DNA of 20,561 nucleotides from the IMG/VR virus record IMGVR_UViG_3300035698_023415, positions 1-20,561 of that record; one strand, written 5' to 3'. The notes below the pieces were generated by a model that was given only the letters and a program-made list of their open reading frames with translations, did no database searches and was not told the DNA's origin. The DNA comes from a virus. Shown piece by piece: positions 11,876 to 19,083 of this stretch (positions are counted from its first letter, which is position 1; each line of letters begins with the position of its first letter). Made by a program: the position numbers and the translations under genes.

Positions 11876-12124
11876 ATGAATAGCGTGATAGAAGAAATTT
11901 TAGGTTGTTTTGAAGTTAATGGAAAAGAATATAATATAGTTGTAACTCCAGGAAATGAAAAAGGTAAATGTAAATTATACATTGCCGATGTTAAAACTAC
12001 TGCACTTGTTAATCCATATAATATTAATTTAATTATAGAAGAAAAGTTAGAAACACATTATTTAGCAAGAGCAAAAGTGAAATTATTAAGAAAATTAAAA
12101 AGTTATTTAGGAAAATTAAAATGA
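11876..12124 (+). CDS. Hypothetical protein, 82 aa
   Basis: The start is ATG 11876, with AAAGAG four bases upstream; earlier in-frame starts fall in tRNA-Lys. The product has a strand-rich middle (CFEVNGKEYNIVVTPGNEKG) and a helical, lysine-rich end. No family is recognised. It overlaps the next small frame as ATGA. Confidence 0.65.
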   Translation: MNSVIEEILGCFEVNGKEYNIVVTPGNEKGKCKLYIADVKTTALVNPYNINLIIEEKLETHYLARAKVKLLRKLKSYLGKLK

Positions 12125-12207
12125 AAATGATACAGAGTTTACAAGAAAAATCACAATTGGCAGAAGATAAGAATGTTATTTTGTTTTCTGGTTATTATAG
12201 TCGCTAA
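12121..12207 (+). CDS. Small hypothetical peptide, 28 aa
   Basis: A 28-codon frame coupled to the previous gene by an ATGA overlap and ending six bases before tRNA-Tyr. The product is MKMIQSLQEKSQLAEDKNVI plus a short hydrophobic/aromatic tail. No motif is visible. Confidence 0.45.
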   Translation: MKMIQSLQEKSQLAEDKNVILFSGYYSR

Positions 12208-12212
12208 CCTTC

Positions 12213-12297
12213 GGGTGTGTGACAGAGTAGTAATGTGCCAGTCTGTAAAACTGTAGCTGGGTCGCCCTCGGAAGTGCAAATCTTCCCGCACCCACCA
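12213..12297 (+). tRNA. tRNA-Tyr (GTA)
   Basis: Class II. The acceptor GGGTGTG/CGCACCC pairs with one wobble. The anticodon stem CAGT/ACTG encloses CTGTAAA. It has an extended variable arm, T-arm loop TGCAAAT, A73 and CCA. Confidence 0.94.
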
Positions 12298-12320
12298 AAT
12301 TTATTGGAAAGGAACTTATT

Positions 12321-12713
12321 GTGGAAAAATTATTTACTTATTTATTAAGTATTTTATTGTTTTTTAATTGTGCTAGTATGGTATTTGCTGGTAATGAAAT
12401 GGCAACAGATAGTTATAGTTTTACAGTTATAACATTATCTCAAGCTGACCAAGAACCTCCACGAATCATAGCACGAAGTCCAACCCCAAATCAAATAGGT
12501 GTAGGTAGATTAGAAAGTTTAGTATATCAATTAACCGATAATTTAGCTGGAGTGAATTGGACTACTATTGATATGAAAATAAATGGTATATCTGTAACAA
12601 CAAATAAAAGTGGTACTCCACTTGATACAACTGTTACTTATACTCCTGTGACACCTTTTGTATATGGAGAATATGTATATGTCACACTTGATGCAGAAGA
12701 TTTGGCAGATTAG
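12321..12713 (+). CDS. Exported Ig-like domain protein, 130 aa
   Basis: GTG start behind GGAAAGGAAC. Residues 1-23 form a signal peptide ending SMVFA. The mature part has an Ig-like fold layout: PPRIIARSPTPNQIGVGRLE, VYQLTDNLAGVNWTTIDMKI, then YTPVTPFVYGEYVYVTLDAE. Related repeats normally finish near DxAGN and continue; here the protein stops at DLAD, so it is one repeat, possibly cut short. Ig-like domains in phage proteins usually help attachment to carbohydrate. Here a signal peptide sends it to the periplasm or surface. It overlaps the next gene in another frame by 35 bases. Confidence 0.75.
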   Translation: MEKLFTYLLSILLFFNCASMVFAGNEMATDSYSFTVITLSQADQEPPRIIARSPTPNQIGVGRLESLVYQLTDNLAGVNWTTIDMKINGISVTTNKSGTPLDTTVTYTPVTPFVYGEYVYVTLDAEDLAD

Positions 12714-12840
12714 TATTATATTGGTTATTTGTTTTTCGTTGTCTAGCTGTACTTGGTTTAAACCAAAACCAGATCCACCTATAAATACTAATTTAGAGTT
12801 ACATGACGAAATGAAATACCAAATAGAATTGGAAAATTAA
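12679..12840 (+). CDS. Small lipoprotein, possible outer-membrane spanin-like
   Basis: I choose ATG 12679, nine bases after GGAG; ATG 12691 is an alternative. The product has a short K-containing start, a hydrophobic segment ISIILVICFSLSSC with lipobox LSSC, then a short proline-rich mature tail (TWFKPKPDPPINTN) and a charged end. Small Pro-rich lipoproteins overlapping another gene out of frame recall Rz1-type outer spanins, which disrupt the outer membrane at lysis. No inner spanin partner is recognised here, so this role is tentative. The lipobox itself supports a diderm host. Confidence 0.65.
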   Translation: MSHLMQKIWQISIILVICFSLSSCTWFKPKPDPPINTNLELHDEMKYQIELEN

Positions 12841-12849
12841 TAAATAAAT

Positions 12850-12923
12850 TGGGATATGGTGTAGAGATAGCACGTTAGATTTTGAATCTAAAAGCTATGG
12901 TTTGATTCCATGTATCTCAGCCA
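12850..12923 (+). tRNA. tRNA-Gln (TTG)
   Basis: The anticodon stem TTAGA/TCTAA encloses TTTTGAA. The acceptor TGGGATA/TATCTCA pairs with one wobble. T-arm loop TTTGATT. G73, as expected for Gln, and CCA are encoded. Confidence 0.93.
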
Positions 12924-12930
12924 ACTTTAT

Positions 12931-13007
12931 TGCGGGTTCGACTGGAGGCGGTTCCAGCCAAGTCTCATAAGCTTAGTAGATGAGTTCGATTCTCATACCC
13001 GCTACCA
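12931..13007 (+). tRNA. tRNA-Met (CAT), initiator-like
   Basis: The anticodon loop is CTCATAA. The acceptor TGCGGGT/ACCCGCT leaves T1-T72 unpaired above GCGGG/CCCGC, matching the C1-A72 mismatch and GCGGG acceptor of bacterial initiator tRNA-fMet; length 77 is also the same. The anticodon stem CAAGT/GCTTA lacks the three G-C pairs of initiators. A73 and CCA are encoded. Confidence 0.88.
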
Positions 13008-13051
13008 TAAATTAATTATAAATAAATAACAGTAAACAAAGGAGAGTATTG

Positions 13052-13456
13052 ATGATAAGATATTTTATGTTATTAGTGATTTTAAGTATGTTTTTTTGCA
13101 GTTCTAATGTATATGCTTGTAATAAATGTGTAGATGGCAAAGATGGAGCAGATGGTTATACTCCAATTAAAAATGTAGATTATTTTGATGGCAAAGATGG
13201 ACAGAATATCAAAGGTGACAAGGGTAACATTGGATTAGATGGCAAAGCTGGTATTGATGGACAAGATTTTTATAAAAATAATGAAGTTGGAGTAGGAATT
13301 GATTTAATTTTATATGAATATGGAGATGATGTTGGAAATTTAAAAGATGTAACTTGGTTGAAAGAATTAAATGTTGAATATAGATGCGATGGAAATAATG
13401 GAAAACCTAATCATAAAGTTTATTTTATAAGTAGAATTAAACTTTGGAATAAATAA
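13052..13456 (+). CDS. Exported collagen-like protein, 134 aa
   Basis: ATG 13052 has GGAG seven bases upstream (TTG 13049 is possible). A signal peptide (MIRYFMLLVILSMFFCSSNVYA) is followed by CNKCVDGKDGADGYTPIKNV and further G-x-y collagen-like triplets (KGDKGNIGLDGKAGIDG). The C-terminal part is strand-rich (VGVGIDLILYEYGDD, then VYFISRIKLW). Collagen repeats are common in phage tail fibres, but a signal peptide implies export from the host cell. Similar signal-collagen-strand proteins occur in phages. It might assemble as a trimer at the cell surface; that is inference. Confidence 0.75.
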   Translation: MIRYFMLLVILSMFFCSSNVYACNKCVDGKDGADGYTPIKNVDYFDGKDGQNIKGDKGNIGLDGKAGIDGQDFYKNNEVGVGIDLILYEYGDDVGNLKDVTWLKELNVEYRCDGNNGKPNHKVYFISRIKLWNK

Positions 13457-13463
13457 AATAATT

Positions 13464-13496
13464 AGTTGCAATAAAATGCCAGTAGGTATTGTAACT
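13464..13496 (+). other. Hairpin after collagen-like gene
   Basis: AGTTGCAATA (13464-13473) and TATTGTAACT (13487-13496) pair over ten positions with one G-T around a 13-base loop. No strong T-run follows; it may stabilise the mRNA end. Bases 13500-13568 show no gene. Confidence 0.4.
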
Positions 13497-13568
13497 TAAA
13501 AAAAATAATGATAAAAATGTGACCATGAATAGCACAGAGTATATAACGAAGGCAGAATTTTAAAATAA

Positions 13569-13642
13569 GGCTATATGGCAGAGTGGCTATGCATCGGATT
13601 GCAAACCCGATAACACTGGTTCGATTCCAGTTCTAGTCTCCA
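13569..13642 (+). tRNA. tRNA-Cys (GCA)
   Basis: The anticodon loop TTGCAAA sits in TCGGA/CCCGA (one mismatch). The acceptor GGCTATA/TCTAGTC has one mismatch. The T-arm is CTGG/CCAG-based with TTCGATT. T73, the Cys discriminator, and CCA are encoded. Confidence 0.92.
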
Positions 13643-13798
13643 ATGAAGAAATTAAAAATTTGTCATAATATATTTTTGATAAAAATAAGATTTTGGTTTT
13701 GTAATCTATTTCATGGAAAACTTTCTTATAATATAGATGATGATTATAAAACTTATTATTGCAAGAAATGTAAACAAACATATTTTATACCAAGATAA
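13643..13798 (+). CDS. Zinc-ribbon-like small protein, 51 aa, starting at the tRNA-Cys 3' end
   Basis: The ATG is the very next base after the tRNA CCA, with no leader at all after tRNA release. The 51-residue product is basic and hydrophobic in its first half and carries YYCKKCKQTYF at 38-48, a CxxC knuckle (C40, C43); a more distant pair could come from C8 and C20. No family recognised. Translation before tRNA cleavage would have to use the tRNA sequence as leader. Confidence 0.5.
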   Translation: MKKLKICHNIFLIKIRFWFCNLFHGKLSYNIDDDYKTYYCKKCKQTYFIPR

Positions 13799-13801
13799 TA
13801 T

Positions 13802-13879
13802 GGGGTCGCATGTACCAAGGCAAGGCGACAGACATTTGCAATGTCCGTGAGGTGAGTTCGATTCCCACCGATTCCACCA
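13802..13879 (+). tRNA. tRNA-Ala (TGC)
   Basis: The anticodon loop TTTGCAA sits in a GACA/TGTC stem. The acceptor GGGGTCG/CGATTCC contains G3-T70, the alanine identity pair. A73 and CCA are encoded. T-loop TTCGATT. It is the last tRNA, just before the terminator. Confidence 0.95.
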
Positions 13880-13884
13880 AATTT

Positions 13885-13922
13885 ATAGATAATGTTGATA
13901 CCCAATGTTATCTATTTTTTTT
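13885..13922 (+). terminator. Rho-independent terminator of the tRNA array
   Basis: ATAGATAA pairs with TTATCTAT, and with two G-T wobbles the stem continues into TTG/CAA, about 13 pairs around a 5-base loop, then eight Ts. It follows tRNA-Ala by five bases and closes the array. Confidence 0.85.
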
Positions 13923-13952
13923 ATACACTTATTAAAGAGATTTAAAAACTTT

Positions 13953-14087
13953 ATGGCAAGTTCCAATTTTAGTATTGAAGTAGAAATTATTGATTGTGGG
14001 ACAATAACAGATGATAAATTTAATTATAGTATTTTTGTTTTATTCATAATTGCAAATAAGATGTATGTTGCAACAATAGAAACTTGA
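13953..14087 (+). CDS. Small protein, 44 aa
   Basis: ATG 13953 is chosen because an earlier in-frame start lies in the terminator. The product MASSNFSIEVEIIDCGTITD plus a hydrophobic C-terminal half (YSIFVLFIIANKMYVATIET) could be a single beta domain or membrane peptide. The ribosome site is weak (AAAGAG, far upstream). It ends at the left inverted repeat. Confidence 0.45.
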   Translation: MASSNFSIEVEIIDCGTITDDKFNYSIFVLFIIANKMYVATIET

Positions 14088-14102
14088 GACAAAGGTTTCT
14101 CC
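14086..14102. repeat. Inverted repeat, left copy
   Basis: GAGACAAAGGTTTCTCC matches the reverse complement of 14685-14701 at 16 of 17 bases. The two copies flank one complete gene. Here AGGTTT/AAACCT (14093-14108) also makes a local hairpin. Confidence 0.75.
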
Positions 14103-14130
14103 AAACCTATAATAAAGGAGAAAAAAACAA

Positions 14131-14676
14131 ATGAATGATAAATATAAAAAGGCATACAAGGATGCCGAAAAAGAACTTGAAGAAAAAGAAATAAGTGAAG
14201 TTAAGGATATTGTTAAAGGATGTTTAAAAAAATTGAAGAAATTAAAAGAAGAAAAAGCCATATTAGATGAAAAGATTAAATATGTAAAAATGGATTTAGA
14301 AGATTTAAAGCTAGGACATCTAGAAAGAATTGAAGAACGTCAGAAAAAAGATCCTAAAGCTAAAAATAATTCTGTTATCATTGTTGTGAAAGAAAAAGTT
14401 GTTAAAGAAGTAAATCCTTGGTACATGCCTTATGCAGTGTATTGGAATACTTATCCTAGTATTACAACAGGAGGTAATTTTTATTGTGACGGAAGTACAG
14501 CAGAATTGAATAATAACAATTGTACTTTGACAACTAGTAATAGCGGAGCAATAGGATGTGCTACTGGAAGTAATTTAGGAAATGCACAAAGTTTTTCAAT
14601 TAGTTGCTCAGTGGCAAAAAGGAATAGTGTTGGGACTTATGATTTAAATGGTGATGGAGTTGTAAATTTTAGATAA
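14131..14676 (+). CDS. Coiled-coil protein with C-terminal DxNxDG calcium-like motif
   Basis: AAAGGAGAAAAAAACAA precedes the ATG. Of 181 residues, about 1-75 are a long charged coiled coil. About 85-100 is hydrophobic and W/Y-rich (VVKEVNPWYMPYAVYWNT), then a Ser/Thr/Asn/Gly-rich region with several Cys. The end, YDLNGDGVVNFR, resembles one half of a dockerin or EF-hand loop (DxNxDG). A dockerin needs two such loops, so a docking role is not established. It could be a virion or surface protein. Inverted repeats flank it exactly, raising the idea of a mobile or swapped cassette. Confidence 0.7.
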   Translation: MNDKYKKAYKDAEKELEEKEISEVKDIVKGCLKKLKKLKEEKAILDEKIKYVKMDLEDLKLGHLERIEERQKKDPKAKNNSVIIVVKEKVVKEVNPWYMPYAVYWNTYPSITTGGNFYCDGSTAELNNNNCTLTTSNSGAIGCATGSNLGNAQSFSISCSVAKRNSVGTYDLNGDGVVNFR

Positions 14677-14684
14677 TTAATTTC

Positions 14685-14701
14685 GGAGAAACCTTTGTTT
14701 C
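14685..14701. repeat. Inverted repeat, right copy
   Basis: GGAGAAACCTTTGTTTC is the partner of 14086-14102. It begins eight bases after the stop of the enclosed gene. Confidence 0.75.
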
Positions 14702-14722
14702 AAAAAGAATAGAGAAAAAAAG

Positions 14723-14872
14723 ATGTCAAAAGACGGAAAAAATAAATTTTATAGGCAACTAGAGTTAGACAAGCAAGCTAAAGAAGCTATAAAGTTTTAT
14801 AGAATAATAAAAAAAAGTTTGTTAGCAAATTTAGATAGAAAAATAAATATCTATAACGAAGCTGAGATATAA
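14723..14872 (+). CDS. Small hypothetical protein, 49 aa
   Basis: AGAGAAAAAAAG precedes the ATG. The product is a basic, mostly helical 49-residue protein (FYRQLELDKQAKEAIKFYRI) with no known motif. It ends seven bases before the large terminase start. A small terminase would sit here in many phages, but 49 residues is too short to claim that. Confidence 0.55.
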   Translation: MSKDGKNKFYRQLELDKQAKEAIKFYRIIKKSLLANLDRKINIYNEAEI

Positions 14873-14879
14873 AAGTTTT

Positions 14880-16463
14880 ATGGAAATTAAACTTTCAGAA
14901 GAAGAATTAGATTTTATAGAATCTTATAATGATCCTGTATGTATGTCGGAGATATTATTTACAAATTATGATAATTTAGCTTTAATGCATAAGAACGATT
15001 TGGCACATATTCGTTTAGGGCAAATTCCTTTGCTTTCTTTCGAATATTTATTAGATGACCAGGAAGACCTATCAGAAAAAGAAAATTTTCAGTTAAAAAA
15101 AGGTTCTGGTGATTTATATTGTATGGGAGGAAGAAATTTCGGCAAAACGATGGTTGTAGAAAAAGTTGATGTTATAATATCAATGTTACTAGTACCAAAT
15201 GTAAGAGTAGGATTTAGTTCATGTGACCATGGACAGATAAAAGGTGTTTTAGAGGATATTGTTCCTTGTTTAGAGCATCACCCTATTTTAAAATTATTTA
15301 AGAAAAATGCGAATAGGTCTCCTTATAGACTTAGTTTGAAAAATGGTTATGTTCTTGAAAGTATTAACATGAATGTTTTTGGACAAAAACCAGGAGCTCA
15401 ATTTTTTCAGAAACATTTTCACAGACTTTATATAGAAGAATGTTCATTCGAGACTAATGAAGTATATGAGCAACGTCGAGATTCTATTTCAGAAAAAGGA
15501 TGTATTTTTCGTGTAGCTGGAATGTGCAATTTTACTCGTTATAGTCCTGCAGGTAAAATGTTTTATGATCCAGCTAATAGAGTAAAGGTTTTAAATTTAC
15601 CTCAATACATTAATCCTAATTGGGATGAAAAAGAAAAAGAAAAAGCTGTAAAAGATTTTAATGGAGAACAATCTGTTAATTTTCGTGTTTTTATTGCAGG
15701 AGAAGTTGTTACTGATGGAGTTTCTGTTTTTGATATGGAAAGAGTAAAAACTAATTTTAATTATAATAAGAAAATAAAGAATTTTGAAATAGGAAAACAA
15801 GAGTTTAATAATTTTTCTAATCTAATTGTAATTGAAAGACCAAAAAACACAGAGACTTGTTATGTGTTTGCCGATATTGGAGAAACAGCAGCAACTGAAA
15901 TTGGTATTATTTTTCAGTATGGTGGAAAGTATAGGTATACATATAATATCACAATATATAATTTGACAGATAAACAGTTATATGAAGTGTTTAAATGGAT
16001 AGCAGAAGAAGTTGGAGCAAATTTTATTGGATTAGATTGTACAGATGGAACAGGAAGAGCTGTTTTTAGAAGACTAGAGGAAGTTTTTCCTAAAGAGAAT
16101 CTTGTATATGTTTCTTTTGTAGAAAAAATTCCTGTAGGATTTGAAAAAGATAGCAATGGTAATATTAAATATGAAAATAATCTTCCTGTGTATAAACATG
16201 AATTTATTTCTGATTGGTCTGTTAAAAATTTAAGAACTTTATTTTATGATAACAGATTTGAAATTCCAACAGATTTTAAACTTGAGTCTCAGTTAAGTTC
16301 TATAATTTCAACGCAATCTGGTAAAAGAACTATTTATGAATGTGTGTTAAAAGAGAACCATTCTTATCAGTCTTTTCAGGTATTCAGTATAATGCAATGG
16401 CAGTGTGAATTTAATCTTAACAAGCCTATCATGAAAAAGAAGTTCTCGAAGACAGGTTTTTGA
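14880..16463 (+). CDS. Terminase large subunit (DNA-packaging ATPase-nuclease)
   Basis: This 527-residue protein has a Walker A-type loop GGRNFGKT at 83-90, a Walker B LYIEE at 183-187 with the catalytic Glu, and a C-terminal nuclease part with ADIGE (D332) and LDCTDGTG (D386), acidic residues of the RNase H-like metal site. The length is usual for the family. The enzyme packages genome DNA through the portal and cuts concatemers. It is followed by the portal gene after a 111-base gap. The motor and nuclease motifs make this call secure; subfamily (pac, cos or headful) cannot be judged. Confidence 0.93.
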   Translation: MEIKLSEEELDFIESYNDPVCMSEILFTNYDNLALMHKNDLAHIRLGQIPLLSFEYLLDDQEDLSEKENFQLKKGSGDLYCMGGRNFGKTMVVEKVDVIISMLLVPNVRVGFSSCDHGQIKGVLEDIVPCLEHHPILKLFKKNANRSPYRLSLKNGYVLESINMNVFGQKPGAQFFQKHFHRLYIEECSFETNEVYEQRRDSISEKGCIFRVAGMCNFTRYSPAGKMFYDPANRVKVLNLPQYINPNWDEKEKEKAVKDFNGEQSVNFRVFIAGEVVTDGVSVFDMERVKTNFNYNKKIKNFEIGKQEFNNFSNLIVIERPKNTETCYVFADIGETAATEIGIIFQYGGKYRYTYNITIYNLTDKQLYEVFKWIAEEVGANFIGLDCTDGTGRAVFRRLEEVFPKENLVYVSFVEKIPVGFEKDSNGNIKYENNLPVYKHEFISDWSVKNLRTLFYDNRFEIPTDFKLESQLSSIISTQSGKRTIYECVLKENHSYQSFQVFSIMQWQCEFNLNKPIMKKKFSKTGF

Positions 16464-16574
16464 TTTTATGAAGCATGGTTATAATACATTAATTATTTGT
16501 GAAAGTGAATTGAAAAATATTTAGAAAGTAACAAAAAAAAATTATAAAATTTAATACAAAGGGAAGCTTAAATA

Positions 16575-18590
16575 ATGAGTAAAACAATTAAAGGGATGAA
16601 CCCATCGTTAACTTGGTTATCGGATCTTTTATCGATGTTTTCTTCTGAAATCATAACTATACCAACTAATTATCGTGACAGAGTTCTGCAAACAAAGAAG
16701 TTGTTGGAAGATGATACATCTGGACTTATTAATTGTATTTTAGATTTTGGTATTAATTCTGCATTAGTTCCTTTTTATATAAAATCAGACAATGAGAATT
16801 TAGAAAAATTTTTAAATGATTGGTTGTCAAATATAAATGCAGAAATGAGAGGAAAAATTCCAACTGGTTTAAGTTCTTTATCTAAACAATATTATATGGA
16901 GCGTTGGAAAGGTTCTTCTAATTTATTATTAAGAACATTTTGGAATACTAGAGATGGAATAGAATTACCTACCACTTTATTTTTCTTAGCTGGTGAAGAT
17001 ATAAAAGTAAAATCTAAGGACAAAGAGAATAAAGCTATAGTGCTTGGTGAAGAAGAGTATTTCATTAGAGTAGATAATATCCAAGAGCATGATGTTGCAT
17101 TACCTAAAGACAGAACAGAAAAAATTTATATACAAAGACCTTATGAAAGCTGGAGTAGCTTTACATCTGTTCCTTTTCTTATTAGACGAGGTTTGTTTAA
17201 AAATCTTAGTTTCTTGAAACTAATGTCTCAAAAAGGTGAACATATTGTTGGAAAAGCATTAGAATATTTATTTCTTATTAAGAAAGGTACTAAAGAAATG
17301 GCTATGTCTAATAATCCAGATTTTGTTTATAGTGCAGATGATTTAAAAAAAGTAAGTGATGATTTGGCAGATTTATTAAGAGATAAGAAAAATCAAGATG
17401 GACCACCAACTTATTCTACAAACTTTGATACTGAAATGTCACATTTGATACCAGAATATGAAAAGGCTGTAAGCCAAGCTCTTTTTGAACCTATTGAGAG
17501 AAAAATAATGGCAGGTCTTGGATTGGTTGATGTTTTACAAGGTATGGGAGCAACTAGAAAAGAATCTACTATTAATCCTAAACCCTTTATGTCAGAAGTA
17601 GTACAAAGCAGTGATGATTGGAAAGCTATGCTTAATGATATTATTCAAGACATCAAGTTAGCTAATAAAGAATCCCATCCTAAATGGATGAAAGCCACAA
17701 TTGAAATAGCTTCTCATCCAATAAAAGAATTTTTAACCGAAAAAGACAGAACTTATCTTCGTAGTTTATATGATAGAGGTAGATATTCTAGTAGATCTTT
17801 AATTGAAGTTACTACTGATTCTAGTTATAAAGAAGAATTGAAGAGAATAAAATCTGAAAAAGATAACAAAGAAGACAAAACACTTTTTCCACCTGTTACA
17901 CAGAATCAAGAGAAAGATATTGAACCAATTGCAGCTCCTGCAGAACCTACTACAAAAAAAGAAGAAGTTCCTGAAGACAAGAAGAACATAGAGAAAAAGA
18001 ATTTTAAAATGGCAAAGTGGGAAGAATTAAATATTGGTTCTGGTTTGTCGATGAGATGCTTATTGTGTGAATATGAAGATGATCTTTCTATATTCTTAGA
18101 TAATTTAGTAGAGAGCGAGGATCACAATCAAATAGTTTCAGTGTGTCCTGGATGTGGACAAGAATTAATGGAAGAGGATGCAGAATTTGTAGTTATAGAA
18201 ACATCTAAAGTAATAGAAAAATCAAATAAAAAGTTAAAAGAAGAAACTGGTAAAGAGTTTGAACAAGCTCCATATACCAAAAAAAATTATCCAGAACAAT
18301 TAAAAGGTCTACCTGTAGGTGCTAGAAATATTTGGATTGATACCTTTAATACTGTTTTAAGTGAGACAAATAGTGAAGACCAAGCTAGACAAGCAGCATG
18401 GAGAAATGTTAAACTTAAATACAAAAAAGATGGTGATAAATGGATTAGAAAAACTAAAGGTGAAGTGGAACAGTCTTTTCAAGGATTAGAGTTAGATGAG
18501 TTAATAAAATTAAAAAAATTGCAGATTTTAGGTAAACAAGATAAGCTTTTAAACGAAATTATTAAAGAGGCTGAAAATGAAAATAATTGA
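16575..18590 (+). CDS. Portal protein with C-terminal zinc finger and ChaB-like domain
   Basis: This 671-residue protein lies directly after the large terminase, behind AAAGGGAAG. Residues 1 to about 430 have portal-type features: LLEDDTSGLINCILDFGINS near the start, helix EHIVGKALEYLFLIKKG, and QALFEPIERKIMAGLGLVDV. About 430-485 is an E/K/P-rich linker. A zinc finger follows with C495, C498, C524 and C527 (CLLC, CPGC). Residues about 572-626 read YPEQLKGLPVGARNIWIDTF and then DQARQAAWRNVK and DGDKWIRK, the ChaB family pattern. The last 40 residues are a charged helix. Portals form the dodecameric ring for DNA entry; typical ones lack the last two domains, so this is an extended or fused form. 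It overlaps the next gene by 14 bases. Confidence 0.85.
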   Translation: MSKTIKGMNPSLTWLSDLLSMFSSEIITIPTNYRDRVLQTKKLLEDDTSGLINCILDFGINSALVPFYIKSDNENLEKFLNDWLSNINAEMRGKIPTGLSSLSKQYYMERWKGSSNLLLRTFWNTRDGIELPTTLFFLAGEDIKVKSKDKENKAIVLGEEEYFIRVDNIQEHDVALPKDRTEKIYIQRPYESWSSFTSVPFLIRRGLFKNLSFLKLMSQKGEHIVGKALEYLFLIKKGTKEMAMSNNPDFVYSADDLKKVSDDLADLLRDKKNQDGPPTYSTNFDTEMSHLIPEYEKAVSQALFEPIERKIMAGLGLVDVLQGMGATRKESTINPKPFMSEVVQSSDDWKAMLNDIIQDIKLANKESHPKWMKATIEIASHPIKEFLTEKDRTYLRSLYDRGRYSSRSLIEVTTDSSYKEELKRIKSEKDNKEDKTLFPPVTQNQEKDIEPIAAPAEPTTKKEEVPEDKKNIEKKNFKMAKWEELNIGSGLSMRCLLCEYEDDLSIFLDNLVESEDHNQIVSVCPGCGQELMEEDAEFVVIETSKVIEKSNKKLKEETGKEFEQAPYTKKNYPEQLKGLPVGARNIWIDTFNTVLSETNSEDQARQAAWRNVKLKYKKDGDKWIRKTKGEVEQSFQGLELDELIKLKKLQILGKQDKLLNEIIKEAENENN

Positions 18591-18864
18591 TAGTAATGGA
18601 AATGAAATAAAAAAGTTAGATCTTGGTATTGTAGAGGCTGGTAAAACTAAAGAATTTACTTATAAGCTTTATAATGAAACTTCAGCTGAAGTAACTGAAA
18701 TAAATTTTACAATAGAACATTCTGAAGTAGAAATTATACAAGCATCAAAAAAATTATATCCAAAAAGTGATGGTAGTCTTAAAATAAGATGGAGTCCTTC
18801 TTTAACTTTAAAAAAAGGATTACATGCAACTATTAAAGTCAATGCCACAGAGTTATATTACTAA
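18577..18864 (+). CDS. Small Ig-like beta-sandwich protein, 95 aa
   Basis: Overlaps the portal end by 14 bases behind AAAGAGGCTG. The 95-residue product has alternating strands (KKLDLGIVEAGKTKEFTYKL, VTEINFTIEHSEVEII, then SLKIRWSPS and HATIKVNATEL), resembling small Ig-like or MSP-type beta-sandwich domains. The start of a protein with DLGIVEAG then T-rich strands is typical of such folds. It may be a head decoration or connector component because it sits inside the head module. Confidence 0.65.
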   Translation: MKIIDSNGNEIKKLDLGIVEAGKTKEFTYKLYNETSAEVTEINFTIEHSEVEIIQASKKLYPKSDGSLKIRWSPSLTLKKGLHATIKVNATELYY

Positions 18865-19070
18865 TGGCTTTTAGATACCATAAAGATTTAGAAGGCACTA
18901 TAACAAAATTTTTTGAAAAGTTTGAACCTATACAAGGAACAAAACAATTTTTTGGACAAATGCAATTAGATGCAGAAGGAATTAAAAAGATAATATCCAA
19001 ACATAAATATGAAACAAATGGAAAAAAAGATATAGCTAAGATAATATTATCTTTAATGAAAATAGAATAA
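18864..19070 (+). CDS. Hypothetical protein, 68 aa
   Basis: The start ATG shares one base with the preceding TAA. The 68-residue product is basic and helical (GIKKIISKHKYETNGKKDIA) with no recognised motif. It lies in a series of head genes, so a small structural or assembly factor is possible. Confidence 0.55.
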   Translation: MAFRYHKDLEGTITKFFEKFEPIQGTKQFFGQMQLDAEGIKKIISKHKYETNGKKDIAKIILSLMKIE

Positions 19071-19083
19071 AGGAAACAAAAAA

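Noticed and set aside
16468-16524. 18-codon frame between terminase and portal
   Set aside because: No ribosome binding site and too short; left as intergenic sequence.
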